A DNA stretch of 7,726 bases. Source: Planococcus sp. (in: firmicutes). Lineage in GTDB: Bacteria > Bacillota > Bacilli > Bacillales_A > Planococcaceae. The notes beneath the pieces are model-generated. The model saw only the letters and a program-made list of their open reading frames with translations, was not told the origin of the DNA and did no database searches. Every line of letters begins with the position of its first letter. Positions within the stretch are counted from its first letter, which is position 1. Of the stretch, positions 1 through 5,703 are shown in pieces. A program made the position numbers and the translations under genes. The stretch lies in NCBI GenBank assembly GCA_030147455.1, contig JASKZU010000129.1, forward strand, positions 1-7,726, in the 5' to 3' direction.

Positions 1-1142
1 TTGCGCTTTGTATATTCAAAGTGTGTGATGTCATCGGTATCGCCGAGCACTTCGTCCATAAACTTGCGGAGTGCACCTGCCCGCTGAGGAAACGTCACAA
101 TGAAATAATGTTTCAAGCCTTCATGGATAAGTGATTTCTCTTTGATTTCCTGCATTCGCTCGATGTCATTATTGCCGCCGCTTACCACACAAACAACATT
201 TTTCCCGCGGATTTCATCGCGGTAAGATTCGAGGGCCGCAACCGCCAAAGCACCTGCCGGCTCTGCTACGATTGCGTTCTCATTGTATAATTCGAGGATC
301 GTCGTACAGACTTTGCCTTCCGGTACGGTCGCAATGTCAGCCAGAACTTCCTGGCAGATTGCCATCGACAAGTCGCCCACCTGTTTTACCGCAGCACCGT
401 CGACAAACGTATCAATTTTCTCAAGCCGCGTGACCTGACCTTCTTTCAACGAAGCTTTCATGCCGGCTGCGCCTTCTGGTTCTACGCCAATCAGCTGCGT
501 ATCCGGACTGATGCCTTTCAAATAAGTGCCAACACCCGAAGCGAGCCCGCCCCCGCCGATAGCACAAAACATATAATCTACTTTTTCCTGCATATCGTTG
601 AGCACTTCGACCGCTACCGTCCCTTGCCCAGCGATGACTGCTTTGCTATTGAAGGGGTGCACAAATGTTTTGCCTTCAGCAGAACAGACATCCATCGCTG
701 CCGCAAAAGCATCGTCAAAGCTGTCCCCTGTCAATACGACTTCTACATACTCGCCTCCGAACCGCTTGACTTGCGATACTTTTTGGCTCGGTGTCGTCAG
801 CGGCATAAACACTTTTCCTTCGATGCCGAGTGCCTGGCACGAATATGCAACACCTTGTGCATGGTTCCCGGCACTTGCACAAACCACTCCCTGCCTGCGC
901 TGCTCTTCGGTCATGCTGCAAATAAAATTATAAGCCCCGCGCAACTTAAAAGAACGGACAACTTGCTGGTCTTCACGCTTTAAAAATATGTTGCAGCCAT
1001 AACGTGCTGATAAAATTGCATTGCGCTCCAAGGGCGTCCGCACGATGACATCCTTTAACGCCTGGTTGGCAACCATAATATCCGCCACGGTCACCTCGTT
1101 TGCGACTGTTTTTTTCTCCAGCTCTGTGATGGTTTTAGCCAT
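1..1142 (-). CDS. ilvA: Threonine ammonia-lyase (threonine deaminase), IlvA short form, C-terminus cut by window edge
   Basis: Converts L-threonine to 2-oxobutanoate and ammonia with PLP, the committed step to isoleucine; cytosolic. The visible 380 residues read MAKTITELEKK at the start. The PLP lysine is K66 in the motif RSFKLRGA (63-70), substrate-loop SAGNHAQG is at 90-97, the phosphate-binding GGGG loop at 196-199, and SGGNND at 321-326. From about residue 345 (HYFIVTFPQRAGALRKF) it enters the ACT-like regulatory domain, which breaks off in THFEYTKR at the window edge. The Bacillus short form is about 420 residues, so roughly 40 are missing. The ATG start is preceded by an AGAGGGTGGAG ribosome binding site. 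It is divergent from an SDR gene, with about 180 bases between them. No T-box leader is possible because the untranslated leader would be short. The family assignment is very secure; regulation is not established. Confidence 0.96.
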   Translation of the reverse strand, partial: MAKTITELEKKTVANEVTVADIMVANQALKDVIVRTPLERNAILSARYGCNIFLKREDQQVVRSFKLRGAYNFICSMTEEQRRQGVVCASAGNHAQGVAYSCQALGIEGKVFMPLTTPSQKVSQVKRFGGEYVEVVLTGDSFDDAFAAAMDVCSAEGKTFVHPFNSKAVIAGQGTVAVEVLNDMQEKVDYMFCAIGGGGLASGVGTYLKGISPDTQLIGVEPEGAAGMKASLKEGQVTRLEKIDTFVDGAAVKQVGDLSMAICQEVLADIATVPEGKVCTTILELYNENAIVAEPAGALAVAALESYRDEIRGKNVVCVVSGGNNDIERMQEIKEKSLIHEGLKHYFIVTFPQRAGALRKFMDEVLGDTDDITHFEYTKR

Positions 1143-1175
1143 CTGCTCCACCCTCTTTCAATTGATTATTGAACT

Positions 1176-1184
1176 ACTCTACCA
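1176..1184 (-). promoter_or_regulatory. Candidate extended -10 promoter of ilvA
   Basis: On the minus strand TGGTAGAGT gives an extended -10 (TG, one base, TAGAGT; 4 of 6 to TATAAT) about 34 bases before the ilvA start. I see no good -35 hexamer at 16-18 bases, so this promoter would be weak or activator-dependent. It predicts a leader of under 30 bases. Confidence 0.3.
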
Positions 1185-1199
1185 CAAAGAAATGGGTTG

Positions 1200-1222
1200 T
1201 TGCGCAATAATTGAGATAATTC
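1200..1222. promoter_or_regulatory. Operator-like repeats upstream of ilvA
   Basis: The 8-base palindrome TTGCGCAA (1200-1207) overlaps the first base of a direct repeat, ATAATT-GAG-ATAATT (1207-1221). The minus strand reads AATTATCTCAATTAT here, which agrees with the CodY box consensus (AATTTTCWGAAAATT) at 10 of 15 positions. CodY represses ilv genes in Bacillus, so the role is plausible. Five mismatches in an AT-rich region are weak support. Confidence 0.25.
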
Positions 1223-1250
1223 TCCCATCATTTTAAAACATTTGTCCATT

Positions 1251-1302
1251 TTGAAAAATGAATGCGGTTTCATTGAATAAGTGGGGTAAACTGAGGGTAA
1301 AC
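1251..1302 (+). promoter_or_regulatory. Candidate promoter region of the TTG-start SDR gene, with tandem GGGTAAAC
   Basis: Two readings are possible. A SigA-type promoter could be TTGAAA (1251-1256), 16 bases, then TTGAAT (1273-1278). Alternatively GTTTCA (1267-1272) followed after 11 bases by GGGTAA (1284-1289) resembles a SigB promoter with a short spacer. The box GGGTAAAC occurs twice, at 1284-1291 and 1295-1302, exactly 11 bases apart. Both readings lie upstream of the TTG start, which agrees with that start choice. Confidence 0.3.
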
Positions 1303-1310
1303 GCAAGAAG

Positions 1311-1326
1311 AGGAGATGATTTTTTG
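1311..1326 (+). promoter_or_regulatory. Ribosome binding site deciding a TTG start
   Basis: AGGAG (1311-1315, inside AAGAGGAG) stands 8 bases before an in-frame TTG at 1324. The longer in-frame ATG at 1258 has no purine-rich site before it. The next in-frame ATG (1345) is too far from this site and only one residue before the first strand of the nucleotide-binding fold. Confidence 0.75.
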
Positions 1327-2247
1327 CAGCACGTCCACCATAAGATGGCCATTATTACCGGAGGCAATAGCGGAATTGGATGGGAAGCCGCCAATATGCT
1401 TGCAGGCCAAGGTTTTTCGATTCTCCTGGCAGTGCGGGATCTGGTTAAAGGCGAAAATGCCAAACGGGAAATTCTTGACTATCACCCGGAAGCGACAATC
1501 GCCGTACTGAAACTCGATTTAGCCGATTTGAAAAGCGTTCAGCATTTTGCTGACCAGTTCAAAAAACGGTTTCATTCATTGGATCTGTTGATCAATAACG
1601 CGGGTATCATGATGCCGCCTTACGGAAAAACAAAAGATGGATTTGAACTTCAATTCGGCAGCAATTATCTGGGCCATTTTGCGCTGACTGCCCATCTTCT
1701 GCCGCTCTTGGCCCAAACGCCGCATTCGCGCATCATCACGCTTGGAAGCCTGGCGCACAACCGCGGTGCGATTGACTTTGATAACTTAGACGGCACAAAA
1801 GGCTACAGAGCCAAAAAGTTTTATAACCAAAGCAAACTTGCTAACATGCTGTTTGCAATGGAGCTCGACCGACGGCTGAAAAAACACGGCATCCAAACAC
1901 TTAGCGTGGCATGCCATCCAGGTGTATCTGCGACGAATATCTTTAAAATCGGAAAGTTTGATGCACCGCTTATGGTTCGTGACTTTGCCAATCGCTTTCT
2001 TCAGCCGCCAGACATGGGTGCACTCGCTACTATCCATGCTGCAACCGACCCCGGCCTGACTGGCGGCGAATATATCGGGCCGGCTGGCAAGGGGCGCCGA
2101 AAGGGTTATCCTGCTCTGGACACTCCCCATCCTTCTGCTGTCGACCAGGCCACTGCTGAAAAACTTTGGACCGTGTCCGAGCAATTGACCGGGGTTCACT
2201 TTGATTTCAAAGCAGCAAAAGCCGCCAGCATCTCCATTGGCGAATAA
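1324..2247 (+). CDS. SDR-family NAD(P)-dependent oxidoreductase, retinol-dehydrogenase-like
   Basis: A short-chain dehydrogenase/reductase of 307 residues from the TTG start. In that numbering the cofactor motif TGGNSGIG is at 12-19, AVR at the end of strand 2 (about 36-38), NNAG at 91-94, catalytic Ser142 in TLGS, and Tyr167/Lys171 in YNQSK. The full catalytic set is present, so an active enzyme is expected. The arginine after strand 2 suggests NADP(H) preference. The GIMMPP stretch after NNAG, FGSNYLGHFALT, and a C-terminal part longer than in FabG (CHPG motif, GEYIGP) resemble the retinol dehydrogenase/WWOX-like subgroup of bacterial SDRs. Substrate cannot be read from sequence. It is divergent from ilvA; no clear terminator follows, and fda begins 105 bases downstream with its own promoter. 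A start at ATG 1258 would add 22 residues unlike any SDR N-terminus. Confidence 0.9.
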   Translation: MQHVHHKMAIITGGNSGIGWEAANMLAGQGFSILLAVRDLVKGENAKREILDYHPEATIAVLKLDLADLKSVQHFADQFKKRFHSLDLLINNAGIMMPPYGKTKDGFELQFGSNYLGHFALTAHLLPLLAQTPHSRIITLGSLAHNRGAIDFDNLDGTKGYRAKKFYNQSKLANMLFAMELDRRLKKHGIQTLSVACHPGVSATNIFKIGKFDAPLMVRDFANRFLQPPDMGALATIHAATDPGLTGGEYIGPAGKGRRKGYPALDTPHPSAVDQATAEKLWTVSEQLTGVHFDFKAAKAASISIGE

Positions 2248-2271
2248 GGTGCGGATATTCCCAATTCTTTT

Positions 2272-2300
2272 TTGATGAAAAATTCAATTATTGGTACACT
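2272..2300 (+). promoter_or_regulatory. SigA-type promoter of fda with extended -10
   Basis: TTGATG (2272-2277), a 17-base spacer, then TACACT (2295-2300) preceded by TGG, which makes an extended -10. Each hexamer has 4 of 6 consensus bases and the spacing is ideal. It predicts a transcript start near 2307 and a leader of about 45 bases. The GAGGAG ribosome binding site ends 8 bases before the fda ATG. Confidence 0.6.
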
Positions 2301-2352
2301 TAGCAATGAAAGGCGTTAAGTAATTAAAATTCATATTTGAGGAGCTGAGACG

Positions 2353-3240
2353 ATGAACACGAAACAATTCGACCGAATCAAAAACGGCAAGGGCTTTGTC
2401 GCTGCATTGGACCAAAGCGGCGGTAGCACACCGAAAGCACTCAAGCTTTACGGCGTGAATGAAGATGCCTACTCGAACGAAGAAGAAATGTATGATTTGA
2501 TCCACGAAATGAGAACGCGCGTCATGACGGCTCCTTCTTTTACATCTGAATACGTCATCGGTGCCATTCTCTTTGAACAGACCATGGACCGCCAAGTTCA
2601 AGGCAAGTACACAAGCGATTACTTATGGGATGCCAAAGGCGTTGTTCCCTTCTTGAAAATCGACAAAGGATTGGCCGAAGAACAAAATGGCGTCCAGCTG
2701 ATGAAACCAAATCCGGATCTCGGCGAGCTGTTGAAGCGTGCGGTAGAACGCAATGTCTTTGGCACAAAGATGCGCTCACTTGTTAAAGAACCGAACGAAG
2801 AAGGCATCAAGCAAGTAGTGGACCAGCAATTCGAAGTAGCCAAGGAAATTCTTGCTGCTGGCCTTGTGCCGATCATCGAACCGGAAGTAGATATCCACAG
2901 CACGGAAAAAGAGCAAATCGAAAGCCTGTTGAACAACGAAATTCTCAGCCACCTCGACAAACTCGGCGAAGACGAGCACGTCATGCTCAAGCTGACGATT
3001 CCGACACTTGCCAACTTCTACAAAGAATTGATCGACCATCCAAAAGTTGTACGCGTCGTTGCGCTTTCCGGCGGATACCCGCGCGAGGAAGCCAACCAGA
3101 AGCTCGCAGAAAACAAAGGCTTGCTTGCAAGCTTCTCACGTGCTCTTTCTGAAGGCTTGAACGCCGATCAAACAGACGAGGAATTCAATGCTTCACTTGA
3201 AAAAACAATGAAAGAAATCTACGAAGCTTCTATCACTTGA
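2353..3240 (+). CDS. fda: Class I fructose-bisphosphate aldolase
   Basis: Reversibly cleaves fructose 1,6-bisphosphate to dihydroxyacetone phosphate and glyceraldehyde 3-phosphate through a Schiff base, without a metal; cytosolic, glycolysis and gluconeogenesis. The 295 residues match the remembered staphylococcal FdaB type (about 296) nearly end to end. Visible landmarks are AALDQSGGSTPKAL (17-30), GAILFEQTMDR (70-80), FLKIDKG (100-106), PIIEPEVDI (173-181), the Schiff-base lysine K213 in MLKLTIP (211-217), and the phosphate-binding LSGGY region (238-242). Start ATG has GAGGAG 8 bases upstream. It has its own promoter and terminator, so it is probably monocistronic. Many Bacillota also have a class II enzyme (FbaA), so a second aldolase elsewhere in the genome would not be surprising. 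No defects are seen. Confidence 0.97.
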   Translation: MNTKQFDRIKNGKGFVAALDQSGGSTPKALKLYGVNEDAYSNEEEMYDLIHEMRTRVMTAPSFTSEYVIGAILFEQTMDRQVQGKYTSDYLWDAKGVVPFLKIDKGLAEEQNGVQLMKPNPDLGELLKRAVERNVFGTKMRSLVKEPNEEGIKQVVDQQFEVAKEILAAGLVPIIEPEVDIHSTEKEQIESLLNNEILSHLDKLGEDEHVMLKLTIPTLANFYKELIDHPKVVRVVALSGGYPREEANQKLAENKGLLASFSRALSEGLNADQTDEEFNASLEKTMKEIYEASIT

Positions 3241-3248
3241 TGAATACG

Positions 3249-3281
3249 AAAAGCGTTCCCTCGTGTGGGAACGCTTTTTTT
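3249..3281 (+). terminator. Rho-independent terminator of fda
   Basis: A 12-base-pair stem (AAAAGCGTTCCC at 3249-3260 with GGGAACGCTTTT at 3267-3278), a 6-base loop and a run of T. It starts 8 bases after the fda stop codon. Confidence 0.95.
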
Positions 3282-3293
3282 CTTACACATATC

Positions 3294-3301
3294 TGTATGA
3301 T
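3294..3301 (+). promoter_or_regulatory. Candidate -10 element after the fda terminator
   Basis: TATGAT (3296-3301) matches TATAAT at 5 of 6 and is preceded directly by TG. No good -35 is seen at the usual distance, because that position falls in the T run of the fda terminator. If used, transcription would start near 3308, at the 5' side of the hairpin-rich stretch, giving a leader of about 220 bases before the small membrane protein gene. Confidence 0.3.
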
Positions 3302-3303
3302 TT

Positions 3304-3425
3304 GCCTTGCGCTTTTGCCATGACACCTACCCAGCAGCCTGTGCACATGGGTGAGCCAACGCAAGAAGACAGGCGGGTTTCCTGGCTTCTTGCAAAATGC
3401 CATCCCCAAGCGGCGCTGCGGCTTG
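3304..3425 (+). other. Hairpin-rich noncoding stretch, possible structured leader or small RNA
   Basis: Three consecutive hairpins can be drawn. The first pairs ACCCA (3329-3333) with TGGGT (3348-3352), plus an inner GCA/TGC pair. The second is strong: GCAAGAAG (3361-3368) with CTTCTTGC (3386-3393), one A-G mismatch, then CAGG (3370-3373) with CCTG (3381-3384) and a 7-base loop. The third pairs CAAGC (3407-3411) with GCTTG (3421-3425). An alternative long-range stem, GCC..GCGC (3304-3312) with GCGC...GGC (3413-3422), would enclose the first two hairpins and exclude the third. I do not recognise a known riboswitch, T-box, 6S, SRP or RNase P signature. No U-tailed terminator follows, so a leader of the downstream small gene is as likely as a separate RNA. 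No convincing gene lies between 3282 and 3525. Confidence 0.4.
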
Positions 3426-3525
3426 CAGAAACAATCAAATCCAGCAGTCCCGTTGCATTAAATTTCATCTATACGAAGATCCAGCACATTAGCATTGAAA
3501 ACCAAACTGTAAAAGGAGTGATTCG

Positions 3526-3696
3526 ATGTGGTATTTTCTCGTTCCAATCGGGTTCATCGTCAGCCTGGGGTTAGTAATCGACCGGCGGCGCAAATCTTCC
3601 GCTTACTATGATAAACCCACACATCCCGACGCCAAACCCGGCGACAGTTCCAACTATACAATGGGCGACAACCGCTATACGAGCGGCGGCGACTGA
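3526..3696 (+). CDS. Small single-pass membrane protein, 56 residues, unknown function
   Basis: This short gene starts MWYFLVPIGFIVSLGLVIDRRRK. It has one hydrophobic segment at about residues 2-18 followed by a basic stretch DRRRK (19-23), which predicts an N-out, C-in signal anchor. A hydrophilic, Pro/Asp/Tyr-rich tail (about 24-56) ends NRYTSGGD. A near-ideal ribosome binding site (AAAAGGAGTGA) sits before the ATG, and a hairpin with a T run lies just after the stop, which together support a real gene. I do not recognise the family. Its transcript may start near 3308 and carry the hairpin-rich leader. It is convergent with the DUF1456 gene. The size and design resemble many small membrane proteins of unknown role in Bacillota. 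Confidence 0.75.
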   Translation: MWYFLVPIGFIVSLGLVIDRRRKSSAYYDKPTHPDAKPGDSSNYTMGDNRYTSGGD

Positions 3697-3706
3697 CGCC
3701 ATTAAC

Positions 3707-3742
3707 AAACGCAGCCTCCTTTACAGGATGGCCGCGGTTTTT
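3707..3742. terminator. Probable terminator between the small membrane gene and the convergent DUF1456 gene
   Basis: An imperfect hairpin: AAAC (3707-3710) pairs with GTTT (3737-3740), GCC with GGC and TCC with GGA around a TTTACA loop, followed by T residues on the plus strand. Internal mismatches make it weaker than the other terminators here. On the minus strand it is followed only by GTTTGTT, so termination of the DUF1456 gene is less certain. Confidence 0.55.
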
Positions 3743-3744
3743 AA

Positions 3745-4230
3745 TTATGGACGATAATTAAGCGTGATGCCCTTCAAGAGATTACGCATCAATTGATCGC
3801 CAAGCTCTTTGTAGTTTTTATGGCCTTCTTTACGCAAAAAAGCACCCAGTTCGCCTTTAGATACATTAATGCCCGCCACTTTCCACAAATCCAGCAAGTC
3901 TTCACTCGTCAATTCAAGTGCAATGCGCAGCTTTTTCAGCACCAAGTTGTTGACGTGTTCGCCCGTCACTTCCGGAGGCCCGGAATCTCCTGGTTTAGGG
4001 CCGCGATTAAATGTGATCAAACCGTTCAAAAAACGCTCGAGTTGTTCACTGGTTAATGGGATGTTGTCATCCTGTGCCTGATCGTCTGCCTCATCCGGGG
4101 TTTTCGTTAATAAAAGCGGCACATCAACTGCCTTTACCTGCTCGCCGCCGAGTGCAAAAATTTCTTTGACGTCGCTATTTTTCAAATCCAGTGCATAACG
4201 CAGCCGAATTAAAATATCATTGTTATCCAT
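3745..4230 (-). CDS. yehS: DUF1456 (YehS-like) protein
   Basis: A 161-residue protein of the DUF1456/YehS family, built of two related halves. The first begins NNDILIRLRYALDLKNSDVKEIFALGG (3-29) and the second NNLVLKKLRIALELTSEDLLDLWKVAG (94-120); each is followed by a short segment ending in a helix (LERFLNGLI at 64-72, MRNLLKGI at 148-155). The linker (about 44-60) is acidic. Length and architecture match the family, whose biochemical function is unknown to me. The protein looks cytosolic, with no signal peptide or membrane segment. The ATG is preceded by AGGAGG with an 8-base spacer. It is transcribed alone, convergent with the small membrane gene and divergent from the lipoprotein gene. 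The symbol is by family analogy with Escherichia coli yehS. Confidence 0.9.
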   Translation of the reverse strand: MDNNDILIRLRYALDLKNSDVKEIFALGGEQVKAVDVPLLLTKTPDEADDQAQDDNIPLTSEQLERFLNGLITFNRGPKPGDSGPPEVTGEHVNNLVLKKLRIALELTSEDLLDLWKVAGINVSKGELGAFLRKEGHKNYKELGDQLMRNLLKGITLNYRP

Positions 4231-4270
4231 CGTTAAGTCCTCCTGCTCGCTTTGCTTCGTTTTCTATTTT

Positions 4271-4279
4271 ATCATACCA
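4271..4279 (-). promoter_or_regulatory. Extended -10 promoter of the DUF1456 gene
   Basis: The minus strand reads TGGTATGAT, an extended -10 with 5 of 6 bases of TATAAT, about 41 bases before the start codon. No clear -35 is visible, which is common with extended -10 promoters. Confidence 0.5.
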
Positions 4280-4363
4280 CAGGAAAATCTCTCTCTGGGG
4301 GAAAGCCGGTTCTCTTTACTGATATCTGAGGCACTGTAAATTTCAGACGGCAGGGTCTAGATG

Positions 4364-4394
4364 TGTTAATGAAACGTTCTTCAGGGTATATACT
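4364..4394 (+). promoter_or_regulatory. Candidate promoter of the BsuPI lipoprotein gene, SigB-like or SigA
   Basis: TGTTAA (4364-4369), 14 bases, then GGGTAT (4384-4389). The -10 box is identical to the SigB consensus, and the -35 matches GTTTAA at 4 of 6 with proper spacing. Overlapping it, TATACT (4389-4394) matches the SigA -10 at 5 of 6, with TTAATG (4366-4371) as a poor -35 at 17 bases. The predicted leader is about 90 bases. The rest of the 4280-4491 interval shows only a weak 5-base inverted repeat (TCTGA/TCAGA near 4325-4346). Confidence 0.4.
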
Positions 4395-4491
4395 AGAGAG
4401 AAAGGTTATCCAGGCGGCACATTTATTTACTTGTAACTTTTTTGTGTTTTCTGCGGTCTAATTCTTTAGATACGCAAAAGGGGTGATCGTG

Positions 4492-5001
4492 ATGACAAGG
4501 AAAACAGCAATCGGCTGGCTGATTATGTTACTGGCAGCATTGGTTCTCGCTTCATGCGGCACTGACGATAATCCGCCGGAAACACCAGAAGTTCCAGAAA
4601 CTGAAGAAACCGGAGAAATTGAAGAAACCGAGGAAAATGCCTCAGGGGGTGATCAAATCGAAGGTCAAATCACGTCTACACTAACAGATAAAGGCGATGG
4701 GACTTACCGCTATATCGTAAAAAACGATACAGAAGAAGCTGTCACATTCAACTTCACCAGTGGCCAGCGCTATGATTTTTCGTTGATTGACGAACAAGGC
4801 AACGAAGCATTCCGCATGTCGTCAGTTAGCATGTATACGCAGGCGCTGGGCGAAGAAACAGTGCGCCAGGGCGAAGAACTTCATTACGACTTGCAAGTAC
4901 CGGAAGCAAATCTTGAGACCGGCACGTATACATTGGAAGTTTGGCTGACACCGACAGAACTTGAGAACTATGTAGCAGAAACCGAACATACAGTAGAATA
5001 A
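4492..5001 (+). CDS. Lipoprotein with BsuPI (intracellular proteinase inhibitor-like) domain
   Basis: A 169-residue predicted lipoprotein. The signal peptide MTRKTAIGWLIMLLAALVLASC ends in a clear lipobox (LASC) with the lipidated Cys22. A Glu/Pro/Thr-rich acidic spacer (about 23-55) leads to a beta-rich domain from about residue 60: YRYIVKNDTEEAVTFNF, then SGQRYDFSLIDEQGNEAFRMS, then a GEELHYDL segment. These are the landmarks of the BsuPI fold (Pfam BsuPI family, named after the Bacillus subtilis intracellular proteinase inhibitor). It should sit on the outer face of the membrane, so inhibition of an intracellular protease is unlikely; the true role is unknown. The ribosome binding site AAGGGGTGATC favours ATG 4492 (spacing 8) over GTG 4483, which overlaps the site, though GTG 4489 is possible. 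It is monocistronic, with its own terminator. Confidence 0.88.
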   Translation: MTRKTAIGWLIMLLAALVLASCGTDDNPPETPEVPETEETGEIEETEENASGGDQIEGQITSTLTDKGDGTYRYIVKNDTEEAVTFNFTSGQRYDFSLIDEQGNEAFRMSSVSMYTQALGEETVRQGEELHYDLQVPEANLETGTYTLEVWLTPTELENYVAETEHTVE

Positions 5002-5005
5002 AAAT

Positions 5006-5045
5006 ACCCGAACCATATAAATGGTTCGGGTGTTTTCACTTTTTA
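5006..5045 (+). terminator. Rho-independent terminator of the BsuPI lipoprotein gene
   Basis: A perfect 11-base-pair stem (ACCCGAACCAT at 5006-5016 with ATGGTTCGGGT at 5021-5031), an ATAA loop and a T-rich tail, beginning 4 bases after the stop codon. Confidence 0.95.
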
Positions 5046-5069
5046 TTTCAAGCATTTCTTTAATATAGT
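5041..5069 (+). promoter_or_regulatory. Candidate promoter of the mug-like gene
   Basis: TATAGT (5064-5069) matches TATAAT at 5 of 6, with TTTTAT (5041-5046) at 17 bases as a poor -35 that overlaps the T tail of the preceding terminator. A second -10-like TAAAAT lies at 5091-5096. A promoter is needed here because the upstream gene ends in a strong terminator. Confidence 0.35.
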
Positions 5070-5128
5070 GGAATACAAAAAAGAAATGGATAAAATATTT
5101 TCATCCACCAAACGAAAAGAGGCCTCTA

Positions 5129-5641
5129 ATGGAACTGACACCGATTCCAGACCACTTGAAAAAACATCTCGATATTTTGTTTGTCGGCTTTAATCCAAGC
5201 ATTCGCTCAAGCGAAACTGGCTACCACTATGCCAATCCAAACAACCGCTTTTGGAAAATCCTTTTCGAAGCAGGATTGACGCCCAGAAAATATGCACCAC
5301 ATGAAAACGAAAAGCTGCTCGAACTTGGTTATGGACTGACGAACATCGTTCCGCGCCCGACGAGAGCAGCGGCTGATATTACGAAAGAAGAATACAAAAC
5401 AGGCGCTGAGCAATTACGTAAAAAAATTGAACGCTATCAGCCAAAAGCTGTGTGCTTTGTCGGCAAAGGCGTTTACCTCGAATTCAGCGGCAAAAAAAAG
5501 GCGCCGTGGGGCAAACAGCAAGACCCGGTGATTCCAGGAGTGATCGAATACGTAGCCCCTTCTTCCAGCGGGCTCGTCCGCATAAAGCAGCCTGAAATTG
5601 TGGAGATTTATGAAGGATTGAACCGTTTGCTCGAGAGCTGA
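5129..5641 (+). CDS. mug: Mismatch-specific (G:T/U) DNA glycosylase, Mug family
   Basis: A uracil-DNA glycosylase superfamily member of the Mug/TDG type (family 2), 170 residues, the usual length. It removes uracil or related bases mispaired with guanine, starting base-excision repair in the cytoplasm. Motif 1 is GFNPSIRS (20-27), with N22 at the place of the Mug catalytic asparagine. GYHYANPNNRFWKIL (31-45) forms the conserved pocket region. Motif 2 is APSSSGL (143-149), the intercalating loop equivalent to NPSGLS of E. coli Mug. TNIVPRPTR (71-79) is also typical. The start ATG has GAGG 6 bases upstream, inside the palindrome AGAGGCCTCT. The following SDR gene begins 62 bases after the stop with no terminator between, so cotranscription is likely. 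Confidence 0.92.
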   Translation: MELTPIPDHLKKHLDILFVGFNPSIRSSETGYHYANPNNRFWKILFEAGLTPRKYAPHENEKLLELGYGLTNIVPRPTRAAADITKEEYKTGAEQLRKKIERYQPKAVCFVGKGVYLEFSGKKKAPWGKQQDPVIPGVIEYVAPSSSGLVRIKQPEIVEIYEGLNRLLES

Positions 5642-5703
5642 TTATCTGCTTAGGGTTTCGGGTAAATAAGACAATGGACAAACTATACGAGGAGGAAAAA
5701 CAA

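Noticed and set aside
598..983. Two overlapping plus-strand open frames opposite ilvA
   Set aside because: Both are antisense to a clear ilvA reading frame, lack ribosome binding sites and give proteins with no recognisable family.
2619..3014. 131-codon minus-strand open frame inside fda
   Set aside because: Antisense shadow of a strongly conserved aldolase gene, with a serine-rich composition typical of such shadows and no start signal.
3304..3525. T-box or known riboswitch upstream of the small membrane gene
   Set aside because: No T-box AGGGTGGNACCGCG motif and none of the remembered cores of TPP, SAM, FMN, lysine, glycine or c-di-GMP riboswitches; kept only as an unclassified structured region.
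3263..3574. 103-codon plus-strand open frame starting inside the fda terminator
   Set aside because: It begins in the terminator stem-loop, has no ribosome binding site at its ATGs (including 3320), runs through the hairpins and overlaps the well-supported small membrane gene in another frame.
5653..5665. GGGTTTCGGGTAAAT as a SigB promoter for the second SDR gene
   Set aside because: GGGTAA has no GTTT-type -35 at 12-15 bases upstream; the nearest GTTT is either adjacent or about 30 bases away.
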